Below are positions 26,101 to 34,217 of a DNA stretch of 38,572 nucleotides, in pieces. The first letter of the stretch is position 1; each line of letters begins with the position of its first letter. A program made the position numbers and the translations under genes. The notes beneath the pieces are model-generated. The model saw only the letters and a program-made list of their open reading frames with translations, was not told the origin of the DNA and did not search any database. Source of the DNA: an uncultured Clostridia bacterium (lineage in GTDB: Bacteria > Bacillota > Clostridia > Christensenellales > Aristaeellaceae); contig CAMOVR010000015.1 of the NCBI GenBank assembly GCA_946627565.1, positions 1 through 38,572 of the forward strand. The letters are read 5' to 3'.

Positions 26101-26328
26101 CCGGATGCCGGGGAGAAGTCCACACAGATCCGTATTCTGAAACCGGAAACACCGGAGAAAGAAACGGAGCCGGAAGAACAGACAGCTGCGGATGTAACCG
26201 CGCCTGCTCCCTCTGCTGCCATCACCATGCTTCCCGCTCAGAGGGATACCGACGACGAAGAAGAACCCGAAACAGATCAGAGTACCCGAATCCTTCGTGT
26301 CACCCGTCAGTCCGATGAAGCAAAATGA
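23179..26328 (+). CDS. Large secreted protein: Ig-like, SH3-like, degenerate L,D-transpeptidase and degenerate CapA domains, acidic repeat tail
   Basis: 1049 residues. A signal sequence (about residues 1-24) is followed by two FlgD-type Ig-like modules (about 28-235) and a bacterial SH3-like segment (about 265-345). Then comes an L,D-transpeptidase (YkuD) fold starting HYGLLIDKRNQTMRVYE (352-485). Its active-site motif, normally S-x-G-C-I-R, reads TQGGIHIS with Gly453 where Cys belongs, and the usual upstream catalytic His is not apparent. Residues about 508-770 resemble the CapA/PgsA metallophosphoesterase domain, but the metal ligands are mostly lost: GD becomes GG, NNH becomes SRH, and GHHPH becomes GTGGE. 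The tail (821-1049) repeats STQISIMKPEK in acidic sequence. GTG 23179 is chosen because AAGGAGGAG sits 11 nt upstream and lies inside the longer reading frame. I infer a non-enzymatic wall-binding or scaffolding role. Confidence 0.85.
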   Translation: MRPRSQWVVLLILCFLTVSGISYGELTIRTGPVQQTSSALEVTVPETFTGYRNVEITILSPAAGECEITVSDVDGLVRNRWTCSLKEGSNTVSWKGSAIFGQPLYEGTYTVSASIKENGKTITAQAETRMIENALQILYAVPSSSILYLQGEDVWQLDAGLSRRGNVRMDVLDSLGNVQATVSKTVSGNEIARLQWTGRSTTGSYVVPGRYTIRIYPAGLLSQALEMPLYVQNTTENPLRLCSVGITGRVIPDIQDPGDMTDTAIWNYMMQPSVIYAGDTNEEIDVRAVPVMRTPTIGYVHAQSQALEILEFLTDEEGRKWARIRAFNQRDGAPVEGYIPVDNLRVRLPDTHYGLLIDKRNQTMRVYEYGACIGEVPVSTGLSTAYTTRRETVTGAFFVSNRTNVVSDGGGRYDFGLRYDGFRLLTQTPYTRQDDNSHITGEQNLGERSTQGGIHISASGSLPVNAWWVFTHLPENTRVMVIGDTVETDGALSGESTQVSVAPDPEKTYDRVRITLGGILGTGRAEDGKTDLPDSLAALSDRFLADDMTVLTLGSVFKDDTVSEHTERPDVRRRATGDAKLLYDLGIDHLCLASRHLSDYHYEGYVSTADTMAQAGIRTVSEGYPEVIELHGHRIGFVALSLSDYLQEKTICASEIQEARQAGCEACIALVEFGMPGSSWHGKYQEEMAQRLAEAGADLIAGTGGELQTVTQIQGVPVFYGIGTLLNGDRIRSDSVLVSLELLFDADGYTGCEAEIIPLEEENGLVGPCSEEMEAYILSDMFRDMQPLEGKLYFEKVYEDASALLLTAAEEGQEAPAAAEQSTQISIMKPEKTDEAADESPEEAPAEETDEETEEASAAKRSTQISIMKPEKTDADADESPEEAPAEETDEETEEASAAKRSTQISIMKPEKTDADADESPEEAPAEETDEEPEETPAAAAERSTQISIMKPENSDGAAAEEAPEETVEDTEDAPDAGEKSTQIRILKPETPEKETEPEEQTAADVTAPAPSAAITMLPAQRDTDDEEEPETDQSTRILRVTRQSDEAK
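25641..26160 (+). repeat. 120-bp tandem repeats encoding the STQISIMKPEK tail
   Basis: Copies start at 25641, 25761, 25881, about 26007 and about 26118. The first three are 120 bp apart; the last two are diverged and 126 and 111 bp apart. The 165 bp at 25686-25850 are identical to 25806-25970. Each unit encodes STQISIMKPE followed by an Asp/Glu/Ala-rich spacer. Confidence 0.95.
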
Positions 26329-26349
26329 CCGGCTTTATGCCGGTCATTT
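26323..26349. terminator. Terminator between convergent genes
   Basis: AAATGACCGGC (26323-26333) pairs with 26339-26349 around TTTAT. The stop codon of the repeat protein lies inside the stem. T-runs are short in both directions, so termination may be moderate. Confidence 0.7.
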
Positions 26350-26352
26350 CAA

Positions 26353-27498
26353 TTACATCCTGTTTTTCTTTTCATCGGACAGATAGGTGAGGAACTGGCA
26401 TTCCAGCCGGCCGTTATACAGGCGCCTGCGTTTGTCTGCACGTCTGCCGAAAGCCTTTTCAAAGGCAGGATCGGAAGAAATGGCGCACAGGCTCCAGCCT
26501 TTATGGCGCTTCATGAGGCTGTGGAGATGAGCATAGATCTTTTCACTGCTCCTGCGGTCGCCCAGACGCTCGCCATAGGGGGGATTGCAGAGAAACACGC
26601 CTTCATCCTGATCAAGCTGAAGTTCCTCAAGGGGCAGAACCTCCAGGCTTATAAGCCCCTCCAGGCCAGCCTGACGGACATGCCTCTGGGCCAGTTCTAT
26701 GGCCTGCGGATCGATATCGGATCCGGAGATGTCTGAGATCCGGTCAGGCTCAAATTCACCCTGCACGGTTTTCCGCATGGCGGCGCCGTCCCTGGTGGGG
26801 AAGAAGGGGAAGGACTCACAGGCAAAGGAACGGTTCATACCGGGTGCTCTGTGTCCCTCCCGGAATGCGGCTTCAATCAGCAGGGTGCCGGTTCCGCAGC
26901 AGGGATCATGCAGCGGCATGCCGGGACGCCAGGGTGAAAGCTCCACCAGGGCCGCGGCCAGTGTTTCCCTCAGAGGTGCTTCACCGTTCCAGGTGCGGTA
27001 CCCTCTGCGGTTCAGGGCAGTACCTGCAAAATCCAGACTGACCCTTGCCATGTTATCATGGATGGAGATCTGGATGGGGAAGGGAACGCCTGTCTCGGGA
27101 AAGAAGGATGCAGAAGAATACTTCTTCATCCTTTCGATGATGGCTTTCTTGCAGATGGACTGGCAGTCGGACACACTCATGAGCTGGCTTCTGGCACATT
27201 TGCCGGCTACATTGTACTTCCCGTCCACGGACAGGTATTTTTCCCAGGGGACGGAGGATACCATCTGAAAGAGGTCCTCAAAGGTAAGACAGGTGGCCTC
27301 CTTCAGAACAAGAAGAACCCGGTCTGCCATGCGCAGTCTCAGGCAGGCAAAGAAACCATCCAGGACGGAACCCTGGAATCTGGCACCGCCGTTTTCCCCT
27401 CTGGCATCCTCAAACCCCAGTCTTCTCAGTTCGGCAGCGACAAGACCTTCCAGTCCGAAGGCTGCAGTGGCAACAAAAGTCATGGGAGAATCTTGCAT
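26353..27498 (-). CDS. THUMP-domain class I SAM-dependent rRNA methyltransferase (YpsC/RlmL N-terminal type)
   Basis: About 381 residues. An N-terminal FVATAAFGLEGLVAAELRRLG segment and THUMP region precede a Rossmann methyltransferase with SAM loop DPCCGTGTLLIEAA and the base-flipping motif CNPPYGERLG, which defines N2-guanine or N6-adenine type RNA methyltransferases. It is the single-domain Firmicute form that methylates 23S rRNA (by homology). Start choice is difficult: the only good Shine-Dalgarno, AGGAGG at 27540-27535, lies 37 nt before ATG 27498 and just downstream of another in-frame ATG at 27549. The family start MTFVATA would be ATG 27483. Confidence 0.9.
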   Translation of the reverse strand: MQDSPMTFVATAAFGLEGLVAAELRRLGFEDARGENGGARFQGSVLDGFFACLRLRMADRVLLVLKEATCLTFEDLFQMVSSVPWEKYLSVDGKYNVAGKCARSQLMSVSDCQSICKKAIIERMKKYSSASFFPETGVPFPIQISIHDNMARVSLDFAGTALNRRGYRTWNGEAPLRETLAAALVELSPWRPGMPLHDPCCGTGTLLIEAAFREGHRAPGMNRSFACESFPFFPTRDGAAMRKTVQGEFEPDRISDISGSDIDPQAIELAQRHVRQAGLEGLISLEVLPLEELQLDQDEGVFLCNPPYGERLGDRRSSEKIYAHLHSLMKRHKGWSLCAISSDPAFEKAFGRRADKRRRLYNGRLECQFLTYLSDEKKNRM

Positions 27499-27557
27499 AG
27501 GTGTACAGCACAGGCCTGCAGGCCGGAGCGCTGACCTCCTTTCCGTCATATGGCGTC

Positions 27558-27586
27558 ATTATAGGGAAAAGGAACATGGGTTTCAA
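27558..27586 (-). promoter_or_regulatory. Promoter of the rRNA methyltransferase gene
   Basis: On the minus strand TTGAAA (27586-27581) and a consensus TATAAT (27563-27558) are 17 bp apart. Transcription is predicted near 27551, only about 2 nt before the in-frame ATG at 27549. Confidence 0.75.
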
Positions 27587-27593
27587 TGCATGT

Positions 27594-27622
27594 TTGCGAA
27601 ATCTTTTCATATGGAGTATACT
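27594..27622 (+). promoter_or_regulatory. Promoter of the darA-holB-ricT operon
   Basis: TTGCGA (27594-27599) and TATACT (27617-27622) are 17 bp apart. Its -35 box is only 7 bp from the -35 box of the divergent methyltransferase promoter. Confidence 0.7.
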
Positions 27623-27661
27623 TAAGTCTCCATAAAGAACGAATAATGGAGTGTGACACGT

Positions 27662-27991
27662 ATGAAGCTGATTATTGCCATAGTTCAGGATGAAGATGCA
27701 GGCCGTCTGATCGGGAAACTGATGGACGAGGGCTTTGGAGTAACCAAGCTGGCAACAACGGGTGGATTTTTGCGTGCCGGAAACACGACGCTTCTGGTGG
27801 GTGTGGAAGATAACAAGTTTGATGACGCCATGAAAGTGATTGAAAAGGTCTGCAAGAGCCGCAAGCAGATGGCTGCCAGCCCTTCCACACTGAGCGGAAC
27901 GCAGGGCGCCTATTCGTCATATCCCATCGAGGTGACCGTGGGCGGCGCGACCGTGTTTGTCCTGTCCGTGGATCAGTTTATCAAGCTCTGA
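27662..27991 (+). CDS. darA: Cyclic-di-AMP receptor DarA/PstA (YaaQ)
   Basis: 109-residue PII-like protein of the DarA family, a trimeric c-di-AMP receptor. Visible signatures are MKLIIAIVQDEDAGRLIGKL, the TTGGFLRAGNTTLLVGVED loop (residues about 36-54) that lines the ligand pocket, and the C-terminal strand ATVFVLSVDQF. Length and motif order match YaaQ of Bacillus. ATG 27662 follows GGAG (27648-27651). It is first in an operon with holB and ricT, the order yaaQ-(yaaR)-holB-yaaT of Bacillus with yaaR, and the upstream tmk, missing. Confidence 0.93.
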   Translation: MKLIIAIVQDEDAGRLIGKLMDEGFGVTKLATTGGFLRAGNTTLLVGVEDNKFDDAMKVIEKVCKSRKQMAASPSTLSGTQGAYSSYPIEVTVGGATVFVLSVDQFIKL

Positions 27992-28004
27992 GCCTGGAGG
28001 CTGT

Positions 28005-29042
28005 ATGGAAAAAGAAGGGAACCGTGGTCCCGTCCTCCGGGATTTCCTTGCACAGGGGACTGTCTGCGAGGGACTGATTCGCACCCTGGAGGACGGGACT
28101 TTTGTCCATGCCTATCTGATTACCGGTATGGAAGGTACGGGCAAGCGTACACTGGCACGGGAAATGGCCCGGTACCTGCTGTGCAGAGGGGAAAACAAAC
28201 CCTGCGGTGAATGTGAATCCTGCCATCAGGTACAGATGGATACCCACCCGGACCTTCTGCATGTCAGACCGGGTTATCATGTGTCCAGCGATATTCCCAC
28301 AGACCACGGAAAAAATGATATTATCGTGGATACCATCCGTGAACTGGTGGGTCTTGTCAGCGAACATGGATTTGCCTCAGATAAGCGCATTGTGCTGATG
28401 GAACAGGCCGAAAAAATGAACACGGCTGCACAGAATGCACTGCTCAAGACCCTGGAGGAACCGCCTGAAAACGTACTGTTCCTTCTCACGTCGTCTTCCC
28501 CCGGGACCCTGCTTCCGACCATTATCAGCAGGTGCCGTCAGATTGCACTCCATCCCTGGACGGATGAACAGGTGAGGGATGTGCTTGAAAAGAACGGCTT
28601 TACCGGGGATCGTGCGCTGCAGGCCGTGCATGCTGCCGGAGGTTCCATAGGCAGGGCGCTGAGCATGGCAGGAGACGAAAGCTACTGGGAGAGCCGGAAC
28701 AAAGTGATGGAACAGTTCCTGAACCTGAAGGACCGCAGCAGCATTTACGGAATTGCTTCGGAATGGAAGGATGCAAAGGATCAGGGGCTGGATATGCTGG
28801 ATACCCTGGAAGATATGGTACGGACCATGCTGCTGTGCCATGTGGGCCAGGCGGATCCCGGACTCATGGCTCCCTATCCGGTGCAGTTTCAGCGCATGGT
28901 TAAAGAAGGGGAAAACCGCAGCTTTCTCAGACTGCTCACAAGCATCCAGAATGCCAGAGCCAGAAGGCTCAGCCAGGTGAACTGGCAGGCGGTGCTGGAG
29001 CGGCTGATGCTTGATATCATGGAGGAAAAAAGCAAATGGTGA
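28005..29042 (+). CDS. holB: DNA polymerase III subunit delta' (clamp loader)
   Basis: 345-residue AAA+ clamp-loader subunit. It has the P-loop GMEGTGKRT (about residues 41-49), a zinc module C-x7-C-x2-C-x2-C (CRGENKPCGECESC, about 60-73), a sensor-1 region AQNALLKTLEEPPENVLFLL and the SRC arginine-finger motif in IISRCRQI (about residue 182). Domain III follows, with a C-terminal collar. GGAGG (27996-28000) is 4 nt before ATG 28005. It overlaps ricT by 7 nt. Confidence 0.95.
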   Translation: MEKEGNRGPVLRDFLAQGTVCEGLIRTLEDGTFVHAYLITGMEGTGKRTLAREMARYLLCRGENKPCGECESCHQVQMDTHPDLLHVRPGYHVSSDIPTDHGKNDIIVDTIRELVGLVSEHGFASDKRIVLMEQAEKMNTAAQNALLKTLEEPPENVLFLLTSSSPGTLLPTIISRCRQIALHPWTDEQVRDVLEKNGFTGDRALQAVHAAGGSIGRALSMAGDESYWESRNKVMEQFLNLKDRSSIYGIASEWKDAKDQGLDMLDTLEDMVRTMLLCHVGQADPGLMAPYPVQFQRMVKEGENRSFLRLLTSIQNARARRLSQVNWQAVLERLMLDIMEEKSKW

Positions 29043-30406
29043 ACATCATCGGTGTGCGTTTTCAGGTGGGAGGCAAGCTGTATTTCTTTGATCCGGGGGA
29101 AGCGCAGCCGAGCATATCTGACCGTGTTCTGGTGGAGACCTCACACGGGATTTCCATTGGTGAGGTTATTCTGCCCTGTCACATGGTGGATGAGAGTCAT
29201 ATCGTATCCCCGCTCAAGCCCATCCTTCGCATGGCAACCAGTGAGGATATTGAAAAGGATAAGGAAAACCGCAGGAAGGAAAAGGAAGCCTTCCGGATCT
29301 GCCAGGAAAAGATTGAGGAACATAAACTGGACATGAAACTGGTCCGAGCCGAAATCGGGCTGGAATCCGGGAAAATCCTGTTCTATTTTACCGCCAATGG
29401 CCGCGTGGACTTCCGTGCCCTGGTGAAAGACCTGGCAGGGGTGTTCAAGACACGCATTGAGCTGAGGCAGATCGGTGTCAGGGATGAGGCAAGGCTCATC
29501 GGGGGTCTGGGTCCCTGCGGCCTGCCCATATGCTGTGACACATTTCTGGCAGACTTTGAGCCGGTATCCATCAAGATGGCCAAGGAGCAGAAGCTTTCCC
29601 TGAACCCGTCCAAGATCAGCGGTGTCTGCGGCAGGCTTATGTGCTGCCTTAAGTATGAGGAAGACCAGTACGAGAGCACCAGAAAGCGCATGCCCAAGGT
29701 GGGCAAGGAAATCCAGACGGAAGACGGTCCAGCCGTGGTGGTGGAACAGAATATCCTGAGGGAATCTGTTGTGTGCCGCCTGAACAGGGGAGAGACCTCC
29801 GAAATGAAGGAATACTCCCTGGATGATCTGGTCAGGATGGGTGTGGCCCGTCCCTATGTGCCGGAGAGCGCTCCTGCTGAAAGCCCCGCCGCGGAAGAAG
29901 ATGCGGACACGGCAGAGCAGGACCGGGGTCCGGTCATGGAAGATGAGGAAAGCGTCCTGATGGACGAGGATATGCCGGTACGTCAGGCGGAAATCCTGCT
30001 GGAAACGGTAACGGCAGAGGTTGTGGAAGAAACTGTGACCGGGATTTCCGAAGTCTCTGCATTGCTGGAAGAGGCAGAAGAGCTCCAGGACGAAGAGGAA
30101 AACAAAGCGCTCAGGAAACAGAACCGCCGCGACCGTGACCGTGGTCCACTGAAGAAACGGCCCAGAAACAGGCAGAAGCCGGCACCGGCCGGTCAGAAGA
30201 AAACCGGTGAAAATGCAGGGCCCCAGAAAGCCCAGCCCCAGCAGAGACCCAGAACGGAAATGCCCAGGCCTGCGGAAATGCCGAAAGAAGCAGCCGCTGC
30301 CCCGGCAAATACGGAGAAAAAGGACAACACTGTGAAGGCCAATGCCTGGCGCGCAGCCCTGGAAAAGGCTATGGCTGCAGCTTCCGGAACAGAAGCCGGG
30401 AAGTAA
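29036..30406 (+). CDS. ricT: RicT (YaaT), PSP1-domain protein with long charged C-terminal tail
   Basis: 456 residues. The first about 265 are a standard PSP1/RicT domain, ending near LDDLVRMGVARPYVP. They contain the two conserved cysteine clusters GPCGLPICCDTF and GVCGRLMCCLKY (about residues 160-208), which contribute to iron-sulfur cluster binding in the Bacillus RicA-RicF-RicT complex; that complex steers RNase Y processing. The remaining about 185 residues are unusual: an acidic stretch (about 275-360), then a basic Arg/Lys/Pro/Gln stretch (about 365-425) resembling disordered RNA-binding tails. Bacillus YaaT is about 275 residues. ATG 29036 has GGAGG near 29022 and overlaps the holB stop. 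Confidence 0.92.
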   Translation: MVNIIGVRFQVGGKLYFFDPGEAQPSISDRVLVETSHGISIGEVILPCHMVDESHIVSPLKPILRMATSEDIEKDKENRRKEKEAFRICQEKIEEHKLDMKLVRAEIGLESGKILFYFTANGRVDFRALVKDLAGVFKTRIELRQIGVRDEARLIGGLGPCGLPICCDTFLADFEPVSIKMAKEQKLSLNPSKISGVCGRLMCCLKYEEDQYESTRKRMPKVGKEIQTEDGPAVVVEQNILRESVVCRLNRGETSEMKEYSLDDLVRMGVARPYVPESAPAESPAAEEDADTAEQDRGPVMEDEESVLMDEDMPVRQAEILLETVTAEVVEETVTGISEVSALLEEAEELQDEEENKALRKQNRRDRDRGPLKKRPRNRQKPAPAGQKKTGENAGPQKAQPQQRPRTEMPRPAEMPKEAAAAPANTEKKDNTVKANAWRAALEKAMAAASGTEAGK

Positions 30407-30420
30407 GACAGGATCCTGCT

Positions 30421-30450
30421 TTGTCCGTTTTCTACTATGTGTGGTATAAA
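30421..30450 (+). promoter_or_regulatory. Possible extra promoter upstream of the ferredoxin gene
   Basis: TTGTCC (30421-30426) and TATAAA (30445-30450) are 18 bp apart. A hairpin at 30521-30539 lies 70 bp downstream. It could start a longer ferredoxin leader or a short RNA. Evidence is pattern only. Confidence 0.3.
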
Positions 30451-30520
30451 TAAACACAAATTGGATGTGCTTGCAATGCATTTTCCGGCATGGACAGAAT
30501 GAATCTACAGAAAAAACCAC

Positions 30521-30539
30521 CTGTGACCGCCGGTCACAG
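30521..30539. other. Hairpin upstream of the ferredoxin promoter
   Basis: CTGTGACC (30521-30528) pairs perfectly with GGTCACAG (30532-30539) with loop GCC. On the minus strand it is followed, 4 nt later, by TTTTTT, so it resembles a minus-strand terminator although no minus-strand gene ends here. On the plus strand it has no T-run. Confidence 0.5.
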
Positions 30540-30556
30540 AGGCCGGATTCTTTCTG

Positions 30557-30585
30557 TTGCATTGCCAGATGGGGAATGCTATAAT
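30557..30585 (+). promoter_or_regulatory. Promoter of the ferredoxin gene
   Basis: TTGCAT (30557-30562) and a consensus TATAAT (30580-30585) are 17 bp apart, with an extended -10 TG at 30577-30578. It is one of the strongest promoters in the window. Confidence 0.85.
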
Positions 30586-30625
30586 GCAGACAACAGCAAG
30601 AGCTGTATAATCAGGAGGTAGTATT

Positions 30626-30796
30626 ATGGCATACAAAATTTCTGACGCTTGCATTTCCTGCGGAACCTGTGCAGAAGGCTGCCCCGTGAATGCGATTTCT
30701 GAAGGCGACGGCAAGTACGTCATCGATCCCGATACCTGCATCGAGTGCGGTGCCTGTGCAGATGCCTGCCCCGTTGGTGCTCCCGCTCAGGAGTAA
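30626..30796 (+). CDS. 2[4Fe-4S] ferredoxin
   Basis: 56-residue clostridial-type ferredoxin, an electron carrier. Two cluster motifs are complete: CISCGTCAEGCP (residues 9-20) and CIECGACADACP (residues 38-49), each C-x2-C-x2-C-x3-C-P. The pseudo-twofold repeat and length are standard for bacterial 2[4Fe-4S] ferredoxins. AGGAGG (about 30613-30618) precedes ATG 30626. Strong promoter, common codons and a strong terminator suggest an abundant monocistronic product. Confidence 0.97.
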   Translation: MAYKISDACISCGTCAEGCPVNAISEGDGKYVIDPDTCIECGACADACPVGAPAQE

Positions 30797-30812
30797 TGAA
30801 CTGAAAAGAATT

Positions 30813-30845
30813 AGACGGACAGCTTGCTGTCCGTCTTTTCTTTTG
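30813..30845 (+). terminator. Terminator after ferredoxin
   Basis: AGACGGACAG (30813-30822) pairs with 30827-30836 around CTTG, followed by TTTCTTTT. Confidence 0.9.
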
Positions 30846-30876
30846 CCAAAAATGCGGATCCATGCCCGGCAGCACA

Positions 30877-30911
30877 GAAAAGAAGATGGCTGCAAGTTGC
30901 AGCCATCTTCT
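30877..30911 (-). terminator. Terminator of the groES-groEL transcript
   Basis: A 15-bp inverted repeat (30881-30895 with 30897-30911) whose apex opens to form the loop lies 20 bp after the groEL stop. On the minus strand it is followed by TTTTCTG. Confidence 0.85.
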
Positions 30912-30930
30912 CAAGCCGTGGTATTTCGGA

Positions 30931-32580
<1,650 letters not shown>

Positions 32581-32594
32581 TCAGACTCCTCTCA

Positions 32595-32906
<312 letters not shown>

Positions 32907-32933
32907 TTAGCACTCAACAGAGGTGAGTGCTAA
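32907..32933. promoter_or_regulatory. CIRCE operator (HrcA binding site)
   Basis: A perfect TTAGCACTC (32907-32915), nine-base spacer and GAGTGCTAA (32925-32933). This is the consensus CIRCE element, so the groE operon is expected to be repressed by HrcA and induced by heat. hrcA is not in the window. Confidence 0.98.
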
Positions 32934-32944
32934 CGACGGTGCTA

Positions 32945-32973
32945 ACTATACTCTATTTAGGCAGGATATGCAA
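32945..32973 (-). promoter_or_regulatory. Promoter of groES-groEL
   Basis: On the minus strand TTGCAT (32973-32968) and TATAGT (32950-32945) are 17 bp apart. The start of transcription falls at the edge of the CIRCE element. Confidence 0.85.
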
Positions 32974-33122
32974 ACATTAAAGATTTCTGAAACATGCCAA
33001 AAATCGGGGGAATTTTATATGTATATGCAAATAGCTTCTGAAATCGACAAAATATGCAAAATCCTGATACGGGTAAAAATGGACGGTGCCCCGAAAAGCA
33101 TATAGAATTGGAAGGGAATACG

Positions 33123-34214
33123 ATGCGACTTCGGAAATGGGATGGTGCACGCCTGATGCAACTGGATGAGATCCTGCTGGATATGGACATAAAGCAGCTC
33201 AGGAAAACCCTGCTTGACTGGTACAGGGTCAGCCGCAGGGATTTTCCCTGGCGGCATACCAGGGATCCTTTTAGGATCTGGGTATCGGAAGTCATGCTGC
33301 AGCAGACCAGAACCGAGACGGTTCTGAGGTATTACGAACCGTTTCTTGAAAAGTTTCCTGACGTTAACAAACTGGCTGAAGCGGATGAGCAGCAGGTTCT
33401 CAAGGCCTGGGAAGGGCTGGGGTATTACAGGAGAGCCAGGGGACTGCACGCAGGGGCAAAGGATATAGCAGAGCGTTTTCACGGAAAAATGCCCCAAAGC
33501 ATGGAGGAATTGCTGCGGGTATCCGGTATTGGCATGTATACGGCCGGTGCCGTGGCTTCCATTGCCTACGGTGAAGCGGTTCCTGCGGTGGATGGCAACG
33601 CGGTCAGGGTATTCAGCCGTCTGACGGGATATGATGCATGTGTGGATACCACCGTATCCAGAAAACTGATGCAGGCTCTGGGTGAAAAAATGGTGGATCC
33701 GGACCTGCCCGGAGACTGGAACCAGGCGATCATGGATCTTGGCGCCTGTATATGCAGAAACGGACAGCCTGACTGTGCCGCGTGCCCGGTTCTCTCCCTG
33801 TGCAGGAGCGGCGGCACATCCATGTCCTGTGTTCTGCCCATCAGGGCGCAGAAAAAGGAAAAGCCCGTGGAATACTATGATGTGCTGCTCTGCTTTTCGC
33901 CGGACCACAGATATGTTGCCGTAAGACAGCGCACGGAGAACCTGCTGGGCGGCCTGTGGACCTTTCCCATGATCAAACGGGAAGGGAATCAGGAAGATGA
34001 ACATGTGGCAGGCATGCCTGCCCAAATGCCCGAAGGCGGAAGAAGCCTTGGACATGCAAGACACGTATTCACCCACCTTATATGGGAAATGAACATCGTG
34101 GAATGCAGCCTTGCGGAAGACCAGGTAAGGGTAAGCAGGGAAGAGCTGGAACAGCTCCCGTTCCCCAGCGCCATGAAAAAAGCCCTTGCACTGTGCAGGG
34201 GCCTGATGAAGTAG
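33123..34214 (+). CDS. mutY: A/G-specific adenine glycosylase MutY
   Basis: 363-residue DNA repair enzyme removing adenine opposite 8-oxoguanine. The catalytic Glu is in VSEVMLQQTRTETV (about residues 56-69), the helix-hairpin-helix is LRVSGIGMYTAGAVAS and the catalytic Asp is in PAVDGNAVRVFSR. The [4Fe-4S] cluster is CRNGQPDCAACPVLSLC (C-x6-C-x2-C-x5-C). A C-terminal NUDIX-like 8-oxoG recognition domain contains LLGGLWTFPM and the His-rich HARHVFTHLIW. ATG 33123 has GGAAGGG upstream; a 23-codon in-frame extension is less supported. No good promoter is visible between groES and this gene. Confidence 0.95.
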   Translation: MRLRKWDGARLMQLDEILLDMDIKQLRKTLLDWYRVSRRDFPWRHTRDPFRIWVSEVMLQQTRTETVLRYYEPFLEKFPDVNKLAEADEQQVLKAWEGLGYYRRARGLHAGAKDIAERFHGKMPQSMEELLRVSGIGMYTAGAVASIAYGEAVPAVDGNAVRVFSRLTGYDACVDTTVSRKLMQALGEKMVDPDLPGDWNQAIMDLGACICRNGQPDCAACPVLSLCRSGGTSMSCVLPIRAQKKEKPVEYYDVLLCFSPDHRYVAVRQRTENLLGGLWTFPMIKREGNQEDEHVAGMPAQMPEGGRSLGHARHVFTHLIWEMNIVECSLAEDQVRVSREELEQLPFPSAMKKALALCRGLMK

Positions 34215-34217
34215 AAT

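Noticed and set aside
25641-26160. Regular direct repeats that could suggest a CRISPR array
   Set aside because: Units are 120 bp, coding, in frame, and the spacers are also near-identical. There are no cas genes.
30605-30612. Second TATAAT just upstream of the ferredoxin ribosome site
   Set aside because: A transcript from it would start inside or after the ribosome site. The pair at 30557-30585 is better spaced.
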